64,000 bases of DNA from Strigamia acuminata. Lineage: Eukaryota; Arthropoda; Chilopoda; Geophilomorpha; Linotaeniidae. Below are positions 39,329-48,691 of this stretch, piece after piece; position 1 is the first letter of the stretch, and every line of letters begins with the position of its first letter. The notes under the pieces are model-generated. The model searched no databases. It was given only the letters and a program-made list of their open reading frames with translations, and was not told the origin of the DNA. The stretch lies in assembly GCA_949358305.1 (NCBI GenBank), contig OX442317.1:13024186-13088185 (forward strand), written 5' to 3'. Position numbers and translations under genes: made by a program.

Positions 39329-40631
39329 ATGGAGAGAGATAGCACAACAGAGCCAACAATGCGTGATCTGCTCACTGAGGAGCAGATTGAAACAATGGAA
39401 CAACGTTGGGAATCGCAAGTTACAGCAATGAATCATCTGTTGTCTATATCGGAGAAGACAGCAGATCCAGGAGAACTGGAAGCGCTGGTGCAAACTGCGA
39501 ACCCAAAAGAGACACGGATAGTAGGTGCTTTGAATGAATTACAGAATTATTCCGACCACCAATTTTATCTGGAATGCATTGACAAGCTTGAGACTATGCA
39601 AGCTAGAGTGGATCTTCTTCGCAGGAGATACGAAATTTCCAAGCGATCAATTCCTACGTTGGGAGGAAGATTAAATACGTCTACAAGCTTCAATGCAAAC
39701 ACATCTATGAATGCGACAGCCTCGTTTAGAAAAAATTCGAAGCTGCCCAAACTGGAATCCGTAAAATTCGACGGAGATATTCTGAAGTACAAAACGTTCA
39801 AAAGCAACTTCGAGACCTCCGTACACAAGGATCCAGACCTGAGTAACGTTGAGAAACTACAATACTTGCAGACCATGTGCATTGGTGAGGCAGCGACTCT
39901 CATCTCCACCTTCCCTTTGATCGAGGAATCATATGACTTAGCCAGAGAGGAACTCGACAGAAACTATGGTGATGAGGATGCCCAGCAAACTGCACTAATC
40001 AAATCCATTAGAGACTTAAAAACAATTTCCAGTGTATATCCAACCAAAGCGATAAAAGCAAACTTGACGAAAATTTCTGCGACAATAAGACTGCTCGAGC
40101 AATTAAAGATTCCAATTCAAACTTCCGGAGCTTTCTTATTGCCCGACATAATTAGCAAGTTTCCGAATTCCATGGCATTGAGGTTCTACCAGGTTCACGG
40201 AATGCAAAACAAGAATATCGTGACATTGCTCAATTTCTTTTTGAATGAAGTTGCAATGGCTGAGAGAACTGAAAACGTTTCTTCTTCTGAAAAATCGAAA
40301 AAAGAAAAGAATGAGAAGTCTGAAGCTGAGAAACAGAAAGCTAAGGGTTCAATGACCACGTGTGCAGCCACTCAAGACGCCAAGCAGTCTACAAGTGCAA
40401 AGACAAAGAGTGAACCTAAATCGGACAACAAAAGTGCGCCTTCAAAGACTGTAAAGTGCATTTTTTGTGACGACAATCATCTGAATGGATCGTGCGGAAA
40501 GGAGTACGAAATCAATGCAAAAATCGAAATAGTTAAGAAAAACAGACTTTGTTTTAACTGTTTCAGAACTGGACATAGAGTCGGTGATTGCAAAGTCAAA
40601 TTTTCCTGCAAGCATTGCGGTGGGAGACATC
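39329..40631 (+). pseudogene. gag-pol: Pao gag-pol, 5' part (Gag), split by element D
   Basis: Reading frame of the Pao polyprotein from ATG 39329 (context GAAATGG). The upstream in-frame TTG at 39251 is not a eukaryotic start. The first 434 codons encode Gag: an N-terminal helical region, the DUF1759-type core (KLPKL..VKFDGDILKYKTFKSNF), a Lys/Glu/Ser-rich linker, then a Cys cluster CIFCDDNHLNGSC and a CCHC knuckle CFNCFRTGHRVGDC. The frame is cut at 40631 inside the third knuckle (CKHCGGRH) by the LTR of element D. The remainder resumes at 50056 in phase once the duplicated ACATC is discounted. Apparent in-frame residues after 40631 belong to the inserted LTR. Very similar in sequence to the intact copy 42253-47493. 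Confidence 0.95.
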
Positions 40632-42192
40632 TGTTGCAGGTCAACAAGACAGACAGAAAGGAATGGCGATGCGTATCCAAATTCAAGACACTTGAGCTCG
40701 CCCAAGGTCGTATGGCGTGGCTAGTACGAAAATCGCACTGGAGAGCAATAAATCCGCAACAAATGGCATTGTTGTACCGCTGGAACAATGTGGAGAACAC
40801 CTGCACCAAGTATCCAATAGGTGGCGGAAACATAAGTTGGCCTGAGAATTTTTAAACTACTCACTACACATTGAATGTGTTTGAAAATAAACCTAAAACA
40901 AGAGCTAATAAAACACAACACATTTATTCAAAGGTTGGTTAATAACTGAAGAAATTACAGCAATTAGATTGGTTCTTAGAGAACCGCACATGCGCAGTAC
41001 CGAATATGGCACGCGCCAGGCCGATAGCGGCGAAATACAGATACACGAAAGAATCCGTTACCATGGTAACGGAGGAAACAAGATTACGGCAAAGTTGGCA
41101 TTTGCTTAAAAATGCACTAAAAATACATTGAATTACATTGAAATGACCACAAGAATGCGGTGAACAAAAAAGCTAATCACAACAATGTCCAAAAACACGT
41201 TAAACAATGAGATATTTGCAATAAACCGATCTCGGAATGAAAGGATTGAAAATAGCCAATCACAGGCTTCGAAAATGACATAACGATCACATTTGAATTT
41301 TGATCGCAACAAAAACACAAAGTTATCAAAGAATACATACTGAATAATAACGCAATGTAATAGTAAATGCAAATTATGTGATATAAAATACAAAAATAAC
41401 GGTTACATTGTGTAATCGTCGCTTGGGACAAACATGGCGACCGGCGAACATAACAAAGGTGTTGGATCAAACATGGCGTCCGGCGAACATAACATCGGCG
41501 GCAAAACTACACGTAAAATGAATGTAAAAACACTAAATGTAAATAATCAATAAAGTATCGATTAAATTACAAGAATAATTATCAATTCTCTTCACAAAAC
41601 ATCGGAATAAAATACACAAGTTGAATAAATACGAATTTATCGGCCAAACGAACATTCCCGGCTGCGCTTTTATGGCAGACGGAAACGAACATTCAAACCA
41701 ACTCAACGGAATTTCCAAAGCAGTTTTGATGCATCTAGATAGAAAGAGCATGCTTGAATTAGTCTAAACGAATGCCTAATAAAATTCCAAGTGATTTGAA
41801 AAGTACTAAACAAAAGGTTAGAAGACGGAACCGTAACTTTACGGGAAACTGAAAAATGACGTCACTAGCATCGCAATTGTATGCTAGGTAACGAAATTTA
41901 CACCAAAACTGTTCGGAATCAACACAAACTCTCATAAAACAAGTGAATAAGTCAATAAATGCACGAAATAAGATATTTGAAATCAATACAAAGCATAAAC
42001 ATTACTGAATATTGAAAAGTATGAATAAAAATCAAGTCAAAACACTTTAATAAGCAATAAAAAATCTGAAAAGTGAAAAATACCAATTAGGCAAAGGAAA
42101 TTAAAACACTTAAAGATTTTAATCAACTCAAAGTAAATGGTAAAAATATTGACAATAAAATAGCACAACAATTTCTACGCTGTCTTGCAACA
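40632..42192 (-). repeat. Element D 3' LTR
   Basis: 1561 bp. In coding orientation it follows gag-pol. The hexamer AATAAA (minus) is at 40928-40923. TGACGTCA is at 41857-41864. The LTR is preceded on the coding strand by the GCCGGCAATTCGC motif (42193-42206). Confidence 0.96.
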
Positions 42193-42252
42193 GCGAATTG
42201 CCGGCGAGAGGACAGAGATGGAGAACCACGCAAAAAAATCACAAAAGAAAAA

Positions 42253-45200
42253 TCACTCAAGTTCTATGGCTCTCACATGCTTGACTGACCTTTTCAACTC
42301 ACGTCCATCGGGTAGCACAACTTTTATCACACGGATTTGACCATCCTCACCGGGAAAAATTTCTTTTATCCTGGCAAGTGGCCAAAAATATGGGTTAGTA
42401 CCCATTTTTTCTAGAAGCACTATTTGGTCTACTTTAGGGTTTTTGAAGAACTTATCACCTTTGGATTCATAAAAATTCCTCAATTGCATGAGGTAACTCT
42501 TTTTCCAAATTTTCCAGAACTCCCAAATAAATTGGCGTCGTTTAATGTCCAGTTTTCGCAAATCTGATTTTTTAATTGCACTCAGTTGTTTGTTTATTAC
42601 GTATTTTGGCATGCCTCCTGTTAGAAAGTTTTCAGGTGCCAAAATTCTACCACCATCTACACTGTCTGGGACGTAACTTAAGGGTCGGGAATTTAGCACT
42701 GAACTTATTTCCAAGACCAATGTTTGGAGAGTTTCCAAGTCTACAGTGCTGCGCAACAAAGTTTTTCGAAGTTTATCTTTTACTGAGCGGACTAAGCGCT
42801 CCCACGCTCCGCCCATCCATGGAGACAGCGGTGGGATGAAAGTCCAAAGCACTCTCTTTTCGGATAGGAAAGTTTTCACATCTGAATGACCGATGAGTTT
42901 CCCCCATGATTGTAATTCGAGGCTTCCGCGCTCAAACGTCTTACTGTTGTCAGAGAAAATCTTCCCGGGGTATCCGTGGCGTGCCCCAAATCTTCTCATT
43001 GCAAGCAAAAACTTTAGCACAGAAAGGTCCTCTGATACTTCTAAATGTATGGAACGGGTCACCATACACGTGAAAAGCAAGATGTAAACTTTTTTCTTTT
43101 CCTTCTTGTTGCTGCCGACATAAATGGGACCCAAGTGGTCCACTCCTGTGTTTTGGAATGGCGCCGCTGGTGTCACACGTTCAGCAGGAAGGTCACCCGT
43201 TGAAGGGTTGTTGCGTGCAAGTTTTCCTCGTCTGCAAATTTCACATTCTCGTATAACTGTCTGTATAGTTCTTCTTCCTCTAATAATCCAAAATTGTTCG
43301 CGTAAGTGATACAAGGTTTCGCTTATGTCACCGTGAAGCAACTCCAAATGCACTTTTTTAATTAACAGTCTTGTTATCCAACTATCATAATGCAAAATAA
43401 TTGGATACACTTCATCAAATGTCAATAAAGATTTTTTCAAGCGGCTACGAAGTCGAAGTAATCCGTCCTCGTCAATGAAGAGCTCGAAATTGCGTAGGGT
43501 GGAATGTTTAGACAGTTTTCTTTTGTTTTTCACATCATCAATCTCCTCAGAAAAATGTAGTTTCTGGGAAAATTGCAGGATCTTCAATTGGTTGTCCTCT
43601 AACTCGAGTGGCGAGAGAGGCTCACCGCGCAAAAGTTTGTTTTTCCATCGCAAAATACACGAAAAAACTCTCAAAAGTTTGTTGTAATTCCGGAAACGTT
43701 TGAAAAATTGTCCAATAAAACTTTCCTTAACTTGAATAGTCATCACTACAATTTTTCGTTCCTCTTCTGGAAGAATCTCTTGTATAATTTCTGTTTTTTC
43801 TAGTTTTGAGACATCAACTCCAAACCACCAAAGTTTATTTTGCATCAATGTTTTTGAGTTATGTGGTCGAGTCAATAAATCTGCTGGGTTAAATTCCGTT
43901 GGTACGTGAGACCATTGTTCGGGTTTGGTGGAAGAAGTAATTTCTTGCACACGGTTCGAGACGTATGGCTTCCACACGTTCTTGTCCGAATTTATCCAGG
44001 CTAGAGTTATGGTGGAGTCCGAGTAGTATCGCACTTCAGTGACCGGGTAACCGGGAAGAAAGTTTTTTAACAGGTACTTGGTCATTCGCACTCCTACCAC
44101 TGCTGCAGTTAATTCAAGTCGAGGAAGAGTCACTTTTTTCGTCGGCGCAATACGACATTTACTCAACAATAAAGTTCTTTTGCCCTCCAGATTGACGACA
44201 AAAATTGAACAGCCAAATGCCTTTGTGCTTGCGTCACAGAAAACTTCTAAAGTGATGTCTTGACCGGAATAAGTCTGTAGCCAACGTTGTACTTTCAATT
44301 CTTTTAATTTTTGTATGTCTTGACTCCACTCTTCGACTTCTTTTTTCTCTGAGTCAAGAATCTTTTCATCCCAGTTTTTTGTCCTAATCCAGATTGCTTG
44401 AACTAGCAGTTTCATTTGAAGCACAACAGGAGCAATGAGTCCCATTGGATCGAATATGGAAGCCATTAATGAAACAACTTCTCGCTTTGTATTCGGAATT
44501 TTTTCAATGGTCGGAATGTTAAACATCATGACATCTTCTGCCGTGTTCCACAATATTCCAAGCATTTTTATAATTCCTAAATCCGAAAATTCCTCTCCTC
44601 GCATATGAAAACCTTCTTTTTTCAAATTGTTGAAGACGTCCTTGCTTGAGGTCGCCCACTTCACGAGGGGAAGCTTTCCGTCGTCTAATATCATTTTCAG
44701 TTTCTCGCAATGTGATGTTGTGTCGGCTGTAAAATCTCCTCCTGACGTCAAATCATCCATGAAGATTCCATCATCGAGTGCGTCGACTTCTTTTGCATGA
44801 GTTTCTTCAAATTGTTTCGCTTGTTTCCTAATCGTCGCACACAAGAGGAATGGAGAAGAAATGACGCCAAATGGCACGACAATCATTCGCAGAACCATTA
44901 GATTATTCCACAAATTTTGCCATGAGTATGGCTCTTTGAAATAGTCACGAGCGACCCACAAAAAACGTAAAAAGTTTGTTTGAGTAGGGTTGATCATTAC
45001 TTGGAGGAACGCTTGCTTAATGTCTGCTATTATTGGAATACAATAGAGACGGAATCTCACAATAACGAGTATTAAGTCTGGATTAAGGGAGGGTCCCGGA
45101 AATAAACAGTCATTGAGGGAAAGTTTCCCCTTCTTGGATGAAGACGCGTTGAACACTACTCGAAATTTCGTCGTGTCTCGATCCTCCTTGATTACAGGGT

Positions 45201-47493
45201 GGTGAGGTATATTGTAGGTTCCTTTCTTCAGAAAACGCTCTTCTTTTGGGACTTCCTCCGCGTGATTTTCGTGAATATACTGCCACATGGACTCGTCGTA
45301 ACGTTTTTTGTAGTCCTCGTTGGCATCTATTCTTTTGAGCGTGTTGGCCAGTTGATTAATGGCCAATTCCCAATTGGACTCCAAGTCGACTTCCTGTCCG
45401 TTGAATGGCAGCATGACTTCATAACGTCCATCGTCTAGACGCTTCGTAGTTGATTCGAATCGATCGCGAATAAAGTCGGATTCTTTTTCTCCCGCATTTA
45501 TTCCGATTGCTTCCAAGTTCCACAGTTTGTCCAATTTTTCTTGGATGTCTAAGTCGCATGTGTTGCAACATGTTGTCATTCCTTCCTCATCCTCAAACAA
45601 ATTGGTGTTTCCAGCTGCTCCAGACAAGACCCATCCAAAAATTGTATTTATTAATCCAAGATCTGCGTTTACTTTTTTCTTGCCGTCCTTAACGACCTTC
45701 CACCACACGTCGACTCCTAAAAGCACGTCGATTTGAGAAGTCTTAGCTGGTAGGTCTTCAGCAAGTTCAAGGTTTAACTTCTTCACCTTGTCTATTATTG
45801 ATGAGTTAAGAATGCCCTGCACTCGTGGCAAATTTTCCACAGAAAGCATTGAAAGTTTCAAATCTTGAGTGTCATTTTTACTCTGCAGTGTGACATTAAA
45901 CACATCATAGTCCGTGGCTGCTGGAGACGAGTCGTTGAATCTCTGTGTGGTGGCAGAGACACTGCCGCATTTTTTCAGTTTCAGTCTTTCAACAAATTCT
46001 TTTGTAATGAACGATCGATGGCTTCCCGGGTCGATCATTCCACGAATGCTGTGAGTTCCTCCTGATTTGGTCTTGAGGTCCGCGGTGAATATCATTAGTT
46101 GAAGAGTCGTCGAGATTGCGCATGAAACATGTGTTGTTACTTGTGGCTCCTTCGGCTTCTCTGCAGCGCTCGTTGAATTCTTCACCTCGGATTTTTTGCA
46201 TATTGTGGAATGGTGTCGCCCACCACAATGTTTACAAGAAAATTTGACCTTGCAGTCTCCCACTCTATGTCCAGTTCTGAAACAGTTAAAACACAGTCTG
46301 TTTTTCTTTACTATTTCGATTTTCGCGTTGATTTCGACATCCTTTTTACAAGAGCCGTTTAAATGTTCATCATCACAAAAAATGCACTTGCTTGTCCTTG
46401 AAGGCGCACTCTTGCTGTCAGATTTCGTTTCATTCTTTGTTTTGGCACTAGTAGACTGCTTGGCGTCTTGAGTAGCTGCGCACGTGGTCATTGAACCTTT
46501 CACTTTCGGTTTCTCCACTTCAGATTTTTCATTCTTGTCTTTTTTCGATTTTTCAGAAACGCTTTCAGTTCGTTCGGCCATCGCAACTTCATTCACAAAG
46601 AAATTGAGCAACGTAACAATGTTCTTATTTTGAATTCCGTGAACTTGGTAAAATCTTAATGCCATTGAAGTTGGAAACTTGCTAATTATGTCTGGCAATA
46701 AGAAGGCTCCGGAAGTCTGAATAGGAATTTTAAGTTGCTCTAAAAGTCTAATAGTCGCAGAAATCTTGGTCAAGTTTGTTTTTATCGCTTTTGTTGGATA
46801 AATACTCGAAACCACCTTTAATTCTCGAATTGATTTTATTAACGCAGTTTGTTGTGCATCCTCATCACCAAAATGTCTTTCGAGTTCTTCTCTTGCAAGG
46901 TCATAGGATTCCTCGATCAGGGGAAAAGTTGAGATGAGAATTGCCGCTTCTCCAGTACACATAGTTTGTAAATACTGGAGTTTTTCAATGTTACTCAGGT
47001 CTGGATCCTTGTGTACGGAGGTCTCGAAGTTGCTTTTGAATGTTCTGTACTTCAAAATATCTCCGTCGAATTTTACGGAATCCAGTTTGGGCAGCTTCGA
47101 ATTTTTTCTAAACGTTGCTGTCGCGTTCAAGGTTGTATTCTGATTTGAGCTTGTCGACGTATTTAATCTTCCTCCCAAAGTTGGAAGTGATCGCTTTGAA
47201 ATTTCGTATCTCGTGCGAAGAAGATCCACTCTTGCTTGCATAGTCTCAAGCTTGTCAATGCATTCTAGATAATAGCCGTGGTCCGAATATTCCTGTAGAT
47301 CATTCAGCGCACCGACTATTCTCGTTTCTTTCGGGGTCGCAGTTTGCACCAGCGCTTCCAGTTCACCTGGATCTGCTGTCTTCTCCGATATAGACAACAA
47401 ATGATTCATTGCAGTGACTTGCGATTCCCAACGTTGTTGTTGCACTTCGATTTGATCCTCAGTTAGAAGATCTCTCATTGTAGGTTCCGCCAT
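42253..47493 (-). CDS. gag-pol: BEL/Pao Gag-Pol polyprotein, complete
   Basis: 1746 residues in one frame from an ATG at 47493 (CAAAATGG-like context, CATTTT on plus) to the stop at 42253. Gag occupies about residues 1-330 (DUF1759-type core 130-300). Zinc sites are C370-C382, CCHC C401/C404/H409/C414 and C420/C423/H427/C432. The aspartic protease has D488 in IDPGS, with Pro in place of the usual Thr/Ser. The reverse transcriptase has D824 (ADIKQAF) and F911-MDD. RNase H has D1087, E1127 and D1159. The integrase zinc site is H1382/H1387/C1417/C1420, and the catalytic core D1452, D1515, E1565 (GGAWERL). A DUF5641-like tail covers about 1680-1746. Length and domain order are normal for Pao elements. 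The protein is processed into capsid, protease, RT and integrase for cytoplasmic reverse transcription and genomic integration (family knowledge). Confidence 0.98.
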   Translation of the reverse strand: MAEPTMRDLLTEDQIEVQQQRWESQVTAMNHLLSISEKTADPGELEALVQTATPKETRIVGALNDLQEYSDHGYYLECIDKLETMQARVDLLRTRYEISKRSLPTLGGRLNTSTSSNQNTTLNATATFRKNSKLPKLDSVKFDGDILKYRTFKSNFETSVHKDPDLSNIEKLQYLQTMCTGEAAILISTFPLIEESYDLAREELERHFGDEDAQQTALIKSIRELKVVSSIYPTKAIKTNLTKISATIRLLEQLKIPIQTSGAFLLPDIISKFPTSMALRFYQVHGIQNKNIVTLLNFFVNEVAMAERTESVSEKSKKDKNEKSEVEKPKVKGSMTTCAATQDAKQSTSAKTKNETKSDSKSAPSRTSKCIFCDDEHLNGSCKKDVEINAKIEIVKKNRLCFNCFRTGHRVGDCKVKFSCKHCGGRHHSTICKKSEVKNSTSAAEKPKEPQVTTHVSCAISTTLQLMIFTADLKTKSGGTHSIRGMIDPGSHRSFITKEFVERLKLKKCGSVSATTQRFNDSSPAATDYDVFNVTLQSKNDTQDLKLSMLSVENLPRVQGILNSSIIDKVKKLNLELAEDLPAKTSQIDVLLGVDVWWKVVKDGKKKVNADLGLINTIFGWVLSGAAGNTNLFEDEEGMTTCCNTCDLDIQEKLDKLWNLEAIGINAGEKESDFIRDRFESTTKRLDDGRYEVMLPFNGQEVDLESNWELAINQLANTLKRIDANEDYKKRYDESMWQYIHENHAEEVPKEERFLKKGTYNIPHHPVIKEDRDTTKFRVVFNASSSKKGKLSLNDCLFPGPSLNPDLILVIVRFRLYCIPIIADIKQAFLQVMINPTQTNFLRFLWVARDYFKEPYSWQNLWNNLMVLRMIVVPFGVISSPFLLCATIRKQAKQFEETHAKEVDALDDGIFMDDLTSGGDFTADTTSHCEKLKMILDDGKLPLVKWATSSKDVFNNLKKEGFHMRGEEFSDLGIIKMLGILWNTAEDVMMFNIPTIEKIPNTKREVVSLMASIFDPMGLIAPVVLQMKLLVQAIWIRTKNWDEKILDSEKKEVEEWSQDIQKLKELKVQRWLQTYSGQDITLEVFCDASTKAFGCSIFVVNLEGKRTLLLSKCRIAPTKKVTLPRLELTAAVVGVRMTKYLLKNFLPGYPVTEVRYYSDSTITLAWINSDKNVWKPYVSNRVQEITSSTKPEQWSHVPTEFNPADLLTRPHNSKTLMQNKLWWFGVDVSKLEKTEIIQEILPEEERKIVVMTIQVKESFIGQFFKRFRNYNKLLRVFSCILRWKNKLLRGEPLSPLELEDNQLKILQFSQKLHFSEEIDDVKNKRKLSKHSTLRNFELFIDEDGLLRLRSRLKKSLLTFDEVYPIILHYDSWITRLLIKKVHLELLHGDISETLYHLREQFWIIRGRRTIQTVIRECEICRRGKLARNNPSTGDLPAERVTPAAPFQNTGVDHLGPIYVGSNKKEKKKVYILLFTCMVTRSIHLEVSEDLSVLKFLLAMRRFGARHGYPGKIFSDNSKTFERGSLELQSWGKLIGHSDVKTFLSEKRVLWTFIPPLSPWMGGAWERLVRSVKDKLRKTLLRSTVDLETLQTLVLEISSVLNSRPLSYVPDSVDGGRILAPENFLTGGMPKYVINKQLSAIKKSDLRKLDIKRRQFIWEFWKIWKKSYLMQLRNFYESKGDKFFKNPKVDQIVLLEKMGTNPYFWPLARIKEIFPGEDGQIRVIKVVLPDGRELKRSVKHVRAIELE

Positions 47494-47585
47494 TTTCTCT
47501 GTCCTCTCTCACAAAAAATTCGGCTGTGAAATTTGGAAAGAACAGATAAAAACGAGCATGACAATTCAACTTTGTTTTAATTTTT

Positions 47586-47707
47586 AAGAGAATAAACCTT
47601 TTTATTTTATCCCCCAAAAATTTCTCAATTTTCACGGTTTTTGTTTTAACTTTAAAGAGAATAAACGTTTTTATTTTATCCCCCAAAAAGCACTCAATTT
47701 TCACGGT
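47586..47707 (-). repeat. 69-bp tandem duplication before gag (element D)
   Basis: Two units start at 47586 and 47655 (AAGAGAATAAAC..TTTTATTTTATCCCCCAAAAA..CTCAATTTTCACGGT on plus). They sit directly upstream of the gag ATG, where element C has a comparable T-rich tandem repeat. Confidence 0.8.
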
Positions 47708-47728
47708 CCTTGGTGACACGTGAGAATT

Positions 47729-48691
47729 TTAGAATATCAAATGTTTGGCCAATCGAGGATGACCAAAAATTTGAGCGGTAATGCGTACGTAAATAAAACG
47801 TGACACAATTACCCTGCACAGTTTGAAAATAATTGACGGTTTGTTTTGCAACAAAGCACGCCAATAAACTCTTTTGAAAACAATTGACGGTTCGTTTTGC
47901 AACAAAACACGCCAATAACTCCTAACATTAAATTTTGACTCTACTGACAGCTCATTCAACTTGAAACTAGTCAGTTTTACTCGAAATAAATCTAATCTCC
48001 CCCGCTTATGGCGGTTATAATGGAGAACTAAGCATGCAATGAAAAAACACTTCAAAAGTTGTAAAATAGACACTTTATCGAAATTTTCCCGAAAACCAAC
48101 AAATGCAGCTACCAAAATCCCATAAAGACACCTGATACTGTTCCCCTTAATAACCAAAATCTCCAAAATTTCAATTTCAAAAGGCAAAACACTAAAAAAT
48201 GCAATTATTCCAGGGGCGAATCCGCTTTCCAACACGACGCGTTGTGTTATCCAGTGTTGTGACCTTGAACTCCAACTGCATGCACACTTTTGTTCGTTTT
48301 CGCCGCCAAAGAAGTCCCCGTCGTAACTTCTGTCACGTTGAACGTTGACTCTTGACATGGGTGACGAAACACGAACGTATTGTTCCTTCGTCGCACCAAA
48401 CACTTTTTCAAACGTATTGATGATGCACTGGAAAAACTCACGAATTGCAGACGGAATCCTGGTCACGGCTACCAAAAGCTTCGTATCTGTGTTGCAGGTC
48501 AACAAGACAGACAGAAAGGAATGGCGATGCGTATCCAAATTCAAGACACTTGAGCTCGCCCAAGGTCGTATGGCGTGGCTAGTACGAAAATCGCACTGGA
48601 GAGCAATAAATCCGCAACAAATGGCATTGTTGTACCGCTGGAACAATGTGGAGAACACCTGCACCAAGTATCCAATAGGTGGCGGAAACAT
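47729..48691 (-). CDS. Leader ORF starting in the LTR and crossing the primer binding site (element D)
   Basis: A 320-codon frame whose ATG (48691) lies 202 nt inside the 5' LTR. It reads through the LTR end and binding site (VAVTRIP at residues 74-80) and stops 235 nt before gag. See 38161-38868 for the gap-free correspondence of the first 80 residues. After the shared part (to about residue 155) the two frames diverge. Another LTR of this family (63268-64000) keeps the same start (63469), but its three differences within the frame are all amino-acid changing. No known domain. It could be a leader peptide, an upstream ORF regulating gag-pol, or an accident of a conserved RNA structure. Confidence 0.4.
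   Translation of the reverse strand: MFPPPIGYLVQVFSTLFQRYNNAICCGFIALQCDFRTSHAIRPWASSSVLNLDTHRHSFLSVLLTCNTDTKLLVAVTRIPSAIREFFQCIINTFEKVFGATKEQYVRVSSPMSRVNVQRDRSYDGDFFGGENEQKCACSWSSRSQHWITQRVVLESGFAPGIIAFFSVLPFEIEILEILVIKGNSIRCLYGILVAAFVGFRENFDKVSILQLLKCFFIACLVLHYNRHKRGRLDLFRVKLTSFKLNELSVESKFNVRSYWRVLLQNEPSIVFKRVYWRALLQNKPSIIFKLCRVIVSRFIYVRITAQIFGHPRLAKHLIF
47831..47925 (-). repeat. 51-bp tandem duplication in the element D leader
   Basis: AATTGACGGTTYGTTTTGCAACAAA..CACGCCAATAA is present at 47831 and 47882. Element C has a single copy at the homologous place (near 38955-38985), so the duplication is specific to element D. Confidence 0.8.
48451..48474 (-). other. Element D primer binding site, tRNA-His-like
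   Basis: On the minus strand, 15 bases after the LTR: TGGTAGCCGTGACCAGGATT. It differs from the remembered insect tRNA-His complement by one extra A. The flanking leader sequence CCGTCTG is shared with element C. Confidence 0.65.

Noticed and set aside
40632-40855. Apparent C-terminal extension of the element C Gag
   Set aside because: The residues are translated from the inserted element D LTR, and the same sequence occurs at 48490 and 63268.
43475-46471. Several 60-90-codon plus-strand frames opposite the intact gag-pol
   Set aside because: Shadows of the minus-strand polyprotein; they have no independent features.
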